64,000 bases of DNA from Litoribacillus peritrichatus (GTDB taxonomy: Bacteria; Pseudomonadota; Gammaproteobacteria; Pseudomonadales; Litoribrevibacteraceae), in NCBI RefSeq assembly GCF_039537985.1, contig NZ_BAABBN010000012.1, positions 561,325 through 625,324 of the forward strand. Direction: 5' to 3'. Made by a program: the position numbers and the translations under genes. The notes beneath the pieces are model-generated. The model did no database searches. It saw nothing but the letters and a program-made list of their open reading frames with translations, and was not told where the DNA came from. Positions 44,525 through 52,888 of this stretch are shown in pieces. Numbering within the stretch: the first letter of the stretch is position 1; the number at the start of each line of letters is the position of its first letter.

Positions 44525-45925
44525 CTAATTAAGTGGCATTAGCGCTTTAAGCTCTTTCAATACTTTTTTCAGAGAACTTAATTCCCGATGAATTGCTTCA
44601 ATTTCGCTGTCTTTTTCTTTCAATTGCTTATTTAATTCCTGAATCGACGCCATGGATACCCCAACCGCATCAACCATCGCAATTTTATCGGTGGTATTGC
44701 CATTTAGGCCAAAGGCCTCATGAAAATCTTCGGACATCACGCCCATATGCTCTATGGATTGGTCAGCATCGGACTTATAGCGCCAGCGCGTCATTTCCAG
44801 CTTACTTAGTTTCTCCAGCACTTCTGTACCATTAACGGCTTCTTTGATGTCTTTCAAAGCTCTGGATGAGGCAAAATGACACTGCTCCGTACCGTCACTC
44901 TTTTTACCGCACACTTTTTCCTGTGCCCTGATAAACCCGTCCTGCCGTACAGTAAATTGAACATCATTGTTATAAGCGAACTCCAGGTAATTCGTTCCAG
45001 CGTTTTCTTTAATTGTCCATGAACCCAAATCAAGAGCAGCGAGCGTCCCACCCGCAGTCCCTAAACAAGTTGAAGGACTGGTTGAATTAGTACAGATATC
45101 CCCTGTTGCTGTTACAGTGCTTACAGTTGTAACAGCCCCTGAAGCATTCACGTTAAAAACGGAAGTACCGAGATTATGAATATCAAAAAGCGCACTTGGC
45201 AAAAAGCCATTATCAATATTCACCCCAAGATACCCGAGCGGACTAACAATTAACGCATGATTGTTAGAGTTTGAAGGGTGGGCAATATCAAACAAACCAT
45301 CCGGTGTCGTGGTTTCAAAGCCTACATCACCATCTGAGGCAACATGAATACTGGCATTAGGAGCTCCGGCAGAAATTCTTAGAGGGAGCGCTCCGTTGTT
45401 TGTAACATCACGAACAAAGAAATTAGACTCATTTCCCGATACGTCCCAGATTTGTTCAGCAAACCCCCCTGAACCATCTTGATGTAATCTAAGCGCTGGG
45501 CTGTTGCCATCTTGTGTATGAAGTTCCACTAATGGCGTTGAAGTACCAAAGCCAACATTGCCTGCCCCTGTAACATAAATACTATGATTCGGCGCACTTT
45601 GGAGAATAGTAAAGGGTACCGTCCCTGCATCAAGTTCTTCAATACTAAATTTATTGAGCCCACCATTAACAGAATCATTAACGGTAATTTGCCAATCTAT
45701 GGTTGGGAAACTACTGCTGGAGCTGGTATCTATGAACCGGATTCGCAGATTATTTTCTTTTAGACGGATCGTATCAAAACCAAAAGTTTCGCCGATAGCA
45801 CAATCAAACCCGGAACATATACTACCAACCACCACCAAGTCATCTTGAATTTGTTGATCAGAAACGGCAGCCAAACTCAAACCTAAACCAGATACAACAA
45901 TTAACTTTTTAAACGCCATGTTCAT
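44525..45925 (-). CDS. Exported tail-fibre-type protein with S74 self-cleaving chaperone domain
   Basis: The 466-residue protein has a signal-like N-terminus (AFKKLIVVSGLGLSLA), a beta-helical middle with VGFGTSTP-type motifs, and a C-terminal Peptidase_S74 domain (about 345-466): SSRALKDIKEAVNG, MTRWRYKSD, EHMGVMSEDFHEAFGL and DAVGVSMASIQELN, ending in a coiled coil. In phage tailspikes and endosialidases this domain trimerises the fibre, then cuts itself off using a Ser-Lys dyad; the Ser-Ser-Arg and ALKD residues are in the expected place. AGAGGA lies about ten bases before ATG. The upstream small gene ends two bases before it. Confidence 0.85.
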   Translation of the reverse strand: MNMAFKKLIVVSGLGLSLAAVSDQQIQDDLVVVGSICSGFDCAIGETFGFDTIRLKENNLRIRFIDTSSSSSFPTIDWQITVNDSVNGGLNKFSIEELDAGTVPFTILQSAPNHSIYVTGAGNVGFGTSTPLVELHTQDGNSPALRLHQDGSGGFAEQIWDVSGNESNFFVRDVTNNGALPLRISAGAPNASIHVASDGDVGFETTTPDGLFDIAHPSNSNNHALIVSPLGYLGVNIDNGFLPSALFDIHNLGTSVFNVNASGAVTTVSTVTATGDICTNSTSPSTCLGTAGGTLAALDLGSWTIKENAGTNYLEFAYNNDVQFTVRQDGFIRAQEKVCGKKSDGTEQCHFASSRALKDIKEAVNGTEVLEKLSKLEMTRWRYKSDADQSIEHMGVMSEDFHEAFGLNGNTTDKIAMVDAVGVSMASIQELNKQLKEKDSEIEAIHRELSSLKKVLKELKALMPLN

Positions 45926-45927
45926 AC

Positions 45928-46365
45928 TTAGTATTCCTCTGCCAGGTCAGGGTTTACCACTTGGCCATCCTGAATTAAAAATCGCTTTGATTCGATGACT
46001 TTCATGTAGGTGGACGCAGGTTTCACGTTGGCATCACGACCGTTATTAAGCGTCTGAGCATTCATTCGTGAAGACGGCTTCACCGCTACTTCAGATAAAA
46101 TTTTGTAGGTATAATAGCCATCATCAAACCCCTCAGCCGTTTCAAAAATGCCATTTTCACTGTTGAGCTGGGTGCCATCGTCACTATTTAATTGCACACT
46201 GGAATAACTTTCGGGCAACTGTAAAACAGTGATTCCATCCGAACCGCCACTCACCGTTGCAGCGATACTGCTGGATGAAAACAACAGACTTACAACCAAA
46301 AGAACACCAGTAAACGCTCTAAAAGCCGAGTTCACTAAATAATGAAATACGATAGCCATAACCAT
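45928..46365 (-). CDS. Small secreted protein paired with the S74 fibre protein
   Basis: The 145-residue protein has a signal peptide ending near SSIAA, then a short domain with GITVLQLPESYSS, a strand-rich DGYYTYKILSEVAV and a C-terminal SKRFLIQDGQVVNPD. I know no name for it, but similar small proteins precede tail-fibre-domain genes in other gammaproteobacteria, as far as I recall. The two-base gap to the fibre gene implies one functional pair. Confidence 0.6.
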   Translation of the reverse strand: MVMAIVFHYLVNSAFRAFTGVLLVVSLLFSSSSIAATVSGGSDGITVLQLPESYSSVQLNSDDGTQLNSENGIFETAEGFDDGYYTYKILSEVAVKPSSRMNAQTLNNGRDANVKPASTYMKVIESKRFLIQDGQVVNPDLAEEY

Positions 46366-46501
46366 TCATTCTCTTTGATTTTTTTATTTCACCGAGCCAT
46401 TCAATGTAAACTTTTAAGTATTTTTCGCATTACCCAAAAGTTCAATTACAGGCTATTACATTCAAGTAAATCTTCCTCAACGTGTTCTCTGTACTAAGAC
46501 T

Positions 46502-48961
46502 TCATGACTGACATTGAGCAAGCATAAAATTAATAGTTTGCGGAGCGAGACATTGCTTATCACCACACACTTGTAAATTCAGCTTTAACTTATTTAAAGC
46601 ACTGGTGTGAGCTTGAGCGCCGATCTTAAATTGACCTTGATATAAACGAAGTGCTTGTTTTGAAAACGTCAAATTACTCACCGTCTCTTTAGGATAATCC
46701 ACATTGATCAGTCCGGACTCAGCGGTTAACCGAGTCGGTATCAAATACTTATTATTTGGAGTGGTGGAATTAATGTGCCACCCTTTTTTCAGCTTCATCG
46801 TTAACTCCAAGTCAGTGATCGAATCACAACTGGCCCTTTGATAACGAAACTCCACGTACCCATTTCCCATTGCAAAATACTGTTGATGTGAAGTCGCACC
46901 GGAGTTAATTTCTGTCAGCACCTTACCGGCATAAAGATTATCAAGTGGACTATGATCAAAACGGCTTTTAATGGCTTTTTCTGTGTTGACCAGCACCTTA
47001 CCTACCTGCCCATCCCCTGTTCTCAACCACAGTTTGTGGAAAACCTCCAACATCACAGTATTACTTGCCAGTAACTCACCATCCCGAAAATACTGGCGTC
47101 TTTGCAGGCCATTTAATTGCTCAGGTGCCTTTACTTTCTCTGCGCCTGAAACCTTAGCTCCAATTCGCCAATCATCCAGCTGTCGAATGTCCGTCGAATA
47201 AAATGAACCGTCTTCAGCAGTAAAGTACCTACTGACAATATCAACAAGTTTTTGTGCTTTTTTTAACCAGACTTCATCTTCCGTAATTTCATGCACCTTC
47301 AGAAACCCATTCGCTAAATAAGCGTAATCTGAGAGTTGACCAGCCCGGTTCGGTCTCCCCTTGAAAGAAGACCGAATTAATCGATTATTCTCTGCATCAA
47401 AGTGATTTCGCCAGATAGTGTCAGCAGTTGAAACCGCCAGCACCTTTAGTTCTTGGTTACCAGTCACCGAAAAAGCATCAGCCAATCCTTTAATCATAAG
47501 GCCGTTCCAAGCCGTTATGACTTTCTTATCAATATCAGGAACACGCTGTTGCAACTGACGTTGCTTTAATAAACGGCGTATATCTGAATAATTTTGGTCA
47601 AATGGTTTTGAAAAATAGACCCCCACTAAATCAGACTCAGAAAGAGCATAAGTTTGAACAAAATCATGCTTTCCGGCCCCTTTCAGTAGAGATTTCAGTT
47701 CGGAAGGTTGCCATGTATAAAAACCACCGTCCTCGGCTTCATAAACAGCACTGACGGACGTATAAAACCCCTCCCCACTGCTGTATAAACTTTCGGAACT
47801 GAACCGGAGTAAGTCATTTATCACCGCCAAGTAAAGAGGATCAGCAAATAACTGATACGCCTTGCTATACACCATTAGCAACTGAGCCTGGTTATAGAGC
47901 ATTTTTTCGAAGTGAGGTAACAACCATTGATCGTCTGTCACATAACGGTGAAATCCACCATTAACATGGTCATACATGGCTTTGGACATCATATTAAAGA
48001 GCTGTAGCCTGACCAAAGCCGCAAGCTCCTCATCATATTCATGCGATAGACGTTCTAAAGAAAACAAAAGCATGGCTTCCGTAGGAAACTTGGGAGCACC
48101 CTGATATCCTCCTAAGTCCGGGTCCAGCCGCTTTTTTAATGCACTGACTGTTTCATTCAGTATTTGAGGATTCCAGGCCACGGATTGAATCGCCGAATAT
48201 CGCTTATTTACTAATGTCGTCAGCTGCTTTGCATTCGTATTCATAAGTTCAGCATTCGTTTTCGACAAACGAGACAACCTTGGCAGTAATGTTGAGAGTT
48301 TGTTTTTTGGAATATATGAAGCTGCAAAAAACGGATCACCGCTGGCGTTTAACACCACCGTAATAGGCCAACCTGACGTACCCAAAACCTCTTGCAACAC
48401 CGATGTGTAATAATTATCAACATCCGGCATTTCTTCCCGGTCTACCTTCACTGCAATGTAATCAGCGGCCAGTAACTTGGCGATACCCACGTCATTGAAG
48501 CTCTCCTTCTCCATTACGCCACACCAGTGACAACTGGAGTAACCAATCGACAAAAACACCAGCTTCTTTTGCTCTTTGGCCTGAATAAACACTTGCTCAG
48601 ACCATGACTGCCAGTTAATGGGGTTGATAGCGTGCTTCAACAGATAAGGCGAATTCTCCAGAATCAAACCATTCACAAAGTGCCTTGATTCAGTTAAAGA
48701 CTCCCCCTCAAGCAGATCTGACATCAAGGTTCGTTTAGCTTCAAACGCATTTCGCCAAGTCTGAAGATCAGCCATTGAAACGTTAGATGCTGGTGGCGAT
48801 TCCAATGACTGAACAGCAAATGCATAACAATGGCTGCCAGTGAACAACAGAGCAGTAACACACGCAGCTACGACCCAGGGTTTGATCCCTGAATAGTTAG
48901 CTGCTGAACAATTTGATGCGGAATGATCAGCCTTCGCGCATCTAAAAAATAGCTGTATCAC
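46502..48961 (-). CDS. YyaL/DUF255 thioredoxin-domain protein fused to a DsbD-N-like domain
   Basis: The 819-residue protein starts at GTG 48961. After a hydrophobic N-terminus (about 28-50) comes the spermatogenesis-associated-20/YyaL thioredoxin part: NPINWQSW, LSIGYSSCHWCGVMEKESF (Cys144, Cys147) and VKVDREEMPDVD. A glycosidase-like helical barrel follows (HVNGGFHRYVTDDQWLLPHFEKMLYNQAQ). The last 120 residues (KKGWHINSTTPNN, LQVCGDKQCLAP) look like the DsbD N-terminal periplasmic domain, which normally passes electrons to oxidised Dsb partners. This fusion plus a signal segment suggests periplasmic redox work. YyaL proteins usually lack the extra domain. Confidence 0.7.
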   Translation of the reverse strand: MIQLFFRCAKADHSASNCSAANYSGIKPWVVAACVTALLFTGSHCYAFAVQSLESPPASNVSMADLQTWRNAFEAKRTLMSDLLEGESLTESRHFVNGLILENSPYLLKHAINPINWQSWSEQVFIQAKEQKKLVFLSIGYSSCHWCGVMEKESFNDVGIAKLLAADYIAVKVDREEMPDVDNYYTSVLQEVLGTSGWPITVVLNASGDPFFAASYIPKNKLSTLLPRLSRLSKTNAELMNTNAKQLTTLVNKRYSAIQSVAWNPQILNETVSALKKRLDPDLGGYQGAPKFPTEAMLLFSLERLSHEYDEELAALVRLQLFNMMSKAMYDHVNGGFHRYVTDDQWLLPHFEKMLYNQAQLLMVYSKAYQLFADPLYLAVINDLLRFSSESLYSSGEGFYTSVSAVYEAEDGGFYTWQPSELKSLLKGAGKHDFVQTYALSESDLVGVYFSKPFDQNYSDIRRLLKQRQLQQRVPDIDKKVITAWNGLMIKGLADAFSVTGNQELKVLAVSTADTIWRNHFDAENNRLIRSSFKGRPNRAGQLSDYAYLANGFLKVHEITEDEVWLKKAQKLVDIVSRYFTAEDGSFYSTDIRQLDDWRIGAKVSGAEKVKAPEQLNGLQRRQYFRDGELLASNTVMLEVFHKLWLRTGDGQVGKVLVNTEKAIKSRFDHSPLDNLYAGKVLTEINSGATSHQQYFAMGNGYVEFRYQRASCDSITDLELTMKLKKGWHINSTTPNNKYLIPTRLTAESGLINVDYPKETVSNLTFSKQALRLYQGQFKIGAQAHTSALNKLKLNLQVCGDKQCLAPQTINFMLAQCQS

Positions 48962-49034
48962 AAATCCTGCTCTTCTTTGTTGTTATTGTTAACCAACACA
49001 ACCAATAACGGCCATGCAGGTATAATTCAATGCA

Positions 49035-52000
49035 CTAATTCAACGCACTGTAATCAACGGTTATCAGCTGCTGGGCATTAACCCGGCCAATGTCTGAACG
49101 TTTACCGTTCGGCCAAATAACCGTTAACACCGCGCTATCCGCTTTACCTAACCCCAGATGCTGAGTCTTAGGATGAACAGACATATACCCACTGGACCCA
49201 TGAACTTCTCGCCATACGCGTTCTCCGTTATCCAGTTCCGCAATAATTTTTGCACCAATGGCATCACGGTTAATGCCATCCTTAGGAGAGCCGGTTAACT
49301 TTACGTTCAACCAATTGTTATTGAATTGCTCGCTGTTGTTTTGAAAAGCCACTACGGGCCCATGATAGTTATTCAAAAACATGTCCAGGTCACCATCCTG
49401 GTCGTAATCCAAATAAGTCGCACTTCTGGAATTAGACAAGAGGTTTGCGCCACTTTGCTCGGATCGGTTCTGTAGTTTTCCCCCTTCATTAATGAAGAAA
49501 ACATTGCTTTCTTTTTCTGAAACCGGGATGTAGGCATCCAGCTTTTTATTATTAATTGGGTCTCGATAGTAGGGGTTTTCATTACTGTATAAATTGTATT
49601 CATTCATACCATTCAACACATACAGATCATCGTCCCCGTCATTATCAAAATCAAAAAAGTCCGCATCCCACGCCCATCCTGTTGATGACCGGCCCCGAGT
49701 CACCGCCTGACTTGCATAATAGCTAGAATGCCCTTGATCATCCTGACTCGAAACAAACAGATCATTGGCTTCAATCACTCGCATATTGGCCAGTTTTTGT
49801 GGGTCAAACGCCATGGTCGTTTCTTCATTGGGCAGAACGTATTTTTGATCTTTGTTCATCGTGACAATATTGGAAATATAGATATCCGGCACTAAGTCAT
49901 CGTTTAAATCCGTAATCCCAATACCCATCGTATAAGAAGGTTTGTCGGTTCCAATGTCACGGGCGACGTTGATAAATTTGCCATCCCCTAAATTACGATA
50001 GTAGCCATTGACGCCAAAATCATTCCCGACAATAAGATCTTGTCGGCCGTCTGAATCAAAATCGGTATGAGCCACCGCCTGCCCCCAACCGGTGTCCGCC
50101 AAACCGCTACCCTCGGTCACATCCTGGAACTTAAAATCGCCTAAGTTTCGGAATAGTTTATTTGGTAACCCATTATTATTTCTTCGTTTTAAGGTAGGTA
50201 AAACGCCATGAATGTAATCGCCGAAGTAAGAGATATAAATATCGAGCAAACCATCATTATCATAATCAAACACAGTGGCCGGCCCGGCGACTAGGTTATC
50301 GCCACCCAAGCCACTTTGTTCGGTAACATCTACGAAGGTTCCATTACCTGTGTTTTTATAGACTCGGTGAGTATCATCAACATAGGTAATGATGATGTCC
50401 TGTAAACCATCGTTATTAATGTCTGCGATCAAGGGTTGCCGAGGTTCGCCCGGCCGCTTATCTTGCTCGCGTAACCACGTCAAACCGGACTTCTCTGTGA
50501 CGTCCTCAAAATGATCTTTCCTGTTGATATAAAGCCGGTTCCCCGAACCACTTAAAATCAACAAATCAGCAAGCCCGTCGTTGTTAATATCATCAGAAGC
50601 AATGCCCGAACCTCCAAATGCTGGCGGAATCGTAATAATGCCTGTTTGCTCATCCTTTCGAAGATAACTGCGTAATAAGCGATTCAACCAATCGGATGAA
50701 TGATGCGTCATATCAATATTTAACTTTGATGTTGCATCAGTAAAAAGAGCCGTCACCGAAGCAGCATCGTTCTCAGTAGTGTTGTTGGCAGAAACAATCC
50801 CCGGATCGACTTTCGTTTTATTATCTTTGACTAAAGCATGCTGATTAATTCTGTTTTGAATGGAACGAGTTGCCTTCTCAAAGTGAGCCGTCTTAATTCT
50901 TTTCTCTCCAGCGTCTTTGCCCATTTGACCTGTTACACGCAGCAGTAAGACGCCGAATTGAGCAACATTTTCAGCCAATAGTTCAACCGCAAACGGGTCT
51001 GGTTCCAAAAACGCTTTAAAATCAGGGGCCAGTAAGGCATACCTCAAATAGCTCCAGTGAATACCGCTATCCCGGAAAGAGTCGAAGTCATACGACTCAA
51101 TAAAGACCTGTTGCTTTTTCGGCAACTTAGGAAAGAACAGAGCATCTTCGTAAGCATTCATTTCATGAGGAATGAATAAATTAAGGTACTGTTTTACATC
51201 AGACTCTTTGATCGTATTATGGCCATTCGCCAGTGCAAGTTGCTCTGCACCTTTGTATAAATCGGCAGTAAACAGAATCAATGTCTCTGTAAATTGCTGT
51301 TTAAACAATTTCGCTTCATTTGGGTCTTTTGGCCAACTGTTCCGAGCAAAATAGACTTGCAAATTACGAACAAAAATCTGGTTATTCACATCATTATATT
51401 TTTCAAACGAGCGTACTTTTTGGTCAATGATATTACGCAGCAAGTCCAAAGAAACAGGAGACTTTGGCGCTTTAGCCGAAGCAACTTTCTTTTCCGGTAT
51501 CGTTCCAGAGTCCAAGGAGGCCCAAACTTCTAATAACATGACTTTAGTTAATTCATGTTGACTGCTTATTCTTGCCTTTTGATCTGCGGAACTTAATGCC
51601 GCTAATGTATAAAGATCCAGAGATTCATTGAGTGCGTTTATCGCGGGTTGTGTTAATGGAAGAAGAGAAAGCTCAGCATCCATCAAGCTTTCTTGCTGAA
51701 CGGCCAGAATGGCACGTAAAGAATATGCAATACTGCCATATTGTCGCTTGTCATTTTTACTGATTATTTTTTTATCATAGACAGACGAGCCCTCATTCAA
51801 AAACGTTATAGTCCAGTGACCTTCCTCGTTCAGCTGGTAAGTAAACATGGACGATATAACAGTTTTAACATAACTTACCGAGATTTGAGATTCACCACTT
51901 TTTTCAGCAAGTTCGGATGCTTTTAGCCACACCTTCATCGCCCACTTCTTTTGAAGCACGTTTTTTGCGAAGCGGGCTTGATCCGTTAATGGTGTACCAT

Positions 52001-52241
52001 AAATAAAATCTTCTAACCGGGACGCTGTTGCATAACACTTCGGGTCACTTTTGCTTTCGAGCGTTTCAATTTCAGTCAATATGGCTTTCATTGAATTACT
52101 ATTCTTTAACTGAAAGCTCTTTAAGTTAATGTTCTTTAAGTCAGAGTTCTGCGAAGAAAAACTCTGCGCATTTAACCCCGAGTTAAAACATAAACAACTG
52201 GCCAGCGTGACCGATAAAAAGGCTGTCTTTTTCCACACCAT
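49035..52241 (-). CDS. CRTAC1-type FG-GAP/VCBS repeat protein with ASPIC/UnbV end
   Basis: The 1068-residue protein begins at ATG 52241, whose A is the last base of the preceding gene's TGA stop, implying coupling. A signal peptide (TAFLSVTLASCLCFNSG) and a long helical N-terminal half (about 50-500) precede FG-GAP/VCBS repeats with calcium-binding DINNDGLADLLI, DYDNDGLLDIYI, DFDNDGDDDLYV and DYDQDGDLDMFL motifs. The end (WLNVKLTGSP, IGAKIIAELDNGERVWREVH, GLGKADSAVLTVIWPNG) is the ASPIC/UnbV domain. The propeller is probably an extracellular binding platform. Confidence 0.85.
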   Translation of the reverse strand: MVWKKTAFLSVTLASCLCFNSGLNAQSFSSQNSDLKNINLKSFQLKNSNSMKAILTEIETLESKSDPKCYATASRLEDFIYGTPLTDQARFAKNVLQKKWAMKVWLKASELAEKSGESQISVSYVKTVISSMFTYQLNEEGHWTITFLNEGSSVYDKKIISKNDKRQYGSIAYSLRAILAVQQESLMDAELSLLPLTQPAINALNESLDLYTLAALSSADQKARISSQHELTKVMLLEVWASLDSGTIPEKKVASAKAPKSPVSLDLLRNIIDQKVRSFEKYNDVNNQIFVRNLQVYFARNSWPKDPNEAKLFKQQFTETLILFTADLYKGAEQLALANGHNTIKESDVKQYLNLFIPHEMNAYEDALFFPKLPKKQQVFIESYDFDSFRDSGIHWSYLRYALLAPDFKAFLEPDPFAVELLAENVAQFGVLLLRVTGQMGKDAGEKRIKTAHFEKATRSIQNRINQHALVKDNKTKVDPGIVSANNTTENDAASVTALFTDATSKLNIDMTHHSSDWLNRLLRSYLRKDEQTGIITIPPAFGGSGIASDDINNDGLADLLILSGSGNRLYINRKDHFEDVTEKSGLTWLREQDKRPGEPRQPLIADINNDGLQDIIITYVDDTHRVYKNTGNGTFVDVTEQSGLGGDNLVAGPATVFDYDNDGLLDIYISYFGDYIHGVLPTLKRRNNNGLPNKLFRNLGDFKFQDVTEGSGLADTGWGQAVAHTDFDSDGRQDLIVGNDFGVNGYYRNLGDGKFINVARDIGTDKPSYTMGIGITDLNDDLVPDIYISNIVTMNKDQKYVLPNEETTMAFDPQKLANMRVIEANDLFVSSQDDQGHSSYYASQAVTRGRSSTGWAWDADFFDFDNDGDDDLYVLNGMNEYNLYSNENPYYRDPINNKKLDAYIPVSEKESNVFFINEGGKLQNRSEQSGANLLSNSRSATYLDYDQDGDLDMFLNNYHGPVVAFQNNSEQFNNNWLNVKLTGSPKDGINRDAIGAKIIAELDNGERVWREVHGSSGYMSVHPKTQHLGLGKADSAVLTVIWPNGKRSDIGRVNAQQLITVDYSALN

Positions 52242-52878
52242 CAAAAACGAACTCCAAGACCCACACCCAGAAGGTCAATATCCTGGTCCTCAACCAAAAT
52301 ACGACGCAGTTTCAAACTGAGGCTCAGGTGCTCATCCAGCTGATAACCGGCGCCAAACCCCACAAACACATCGGTCTCGTTGTCATCATCGCCTTCAATA
52401 TTGGCACCACTGATATCAATGTCTTGTTTCCAAAAAAACAAACCGGCTTCACCAAACACAGTTATTCCCGGAGCGGGTTCCGCCTGAAAACGATTGCCTA
52501 ACGTCAGGCCTTGTCCTGTCACCGGATAATGCTTATTCAGCGATTTTTCAAGGTCCGACGCACTGGCCGCCAACGTTGAGAAATTCACATCCACGCTGCC
52601 TAAATCCAGGTAGCCAACTTCCAGAAAGGACCAATCCAGATATCGATAGCCCAAGACAAACTGATAGCCGGATCGGTCAACGTCGTATTCTTCCACATTC
52701 ACCGCAAAGCCGTCTGACGCCAGGCCGTCCCGAAAATCTTGTTCCCCCTGAGACGAAGTGACCCGGTACATGCTCACCTCAAAGTAGCTTCGATCTTTCA
52801 ATGTTTGTTGGGCAGACGTCCAGTCCTGCGCCTGACTATGCAACGGTAATAACACTAATACCGGACACAACAGCAATA
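52241..52878 (-). CDS. Outer-membrane beta-barrel protein (start lost in an assembly gap)
   Basis: About 212 residues are visible after a truncated signal peptide (LLLCPVLVLLPLHSQAQ). Alternating strands (YFEVSMYRVTSSQ, YQFVLGYRYLDWSFLEVGYL, GLTLGNRFQ, GITVFGEAGLFFWKQDI, LSLSLKLRRILVEDQDID) and the C-terminal GVGLGVRF with final Phe are typical of OmpA-like or outer-membrane barrels that use the BAM complex. The start codon and the preceding gene's stop must lie in the gap. It might anchor or help export the adjacent giant protein; that is inference. Confidence 0.7.
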
Positions 52879-52888
52879 NNNNNNNNNN
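52879..52888. other. Assembly gap (10 N)
   Basis: The gap hides the stop of the giant gene and the start of the barrel gene. The true missing length must be well over ten bases to fit a stop, a ribosome site and a start. Confidence 0.9.
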
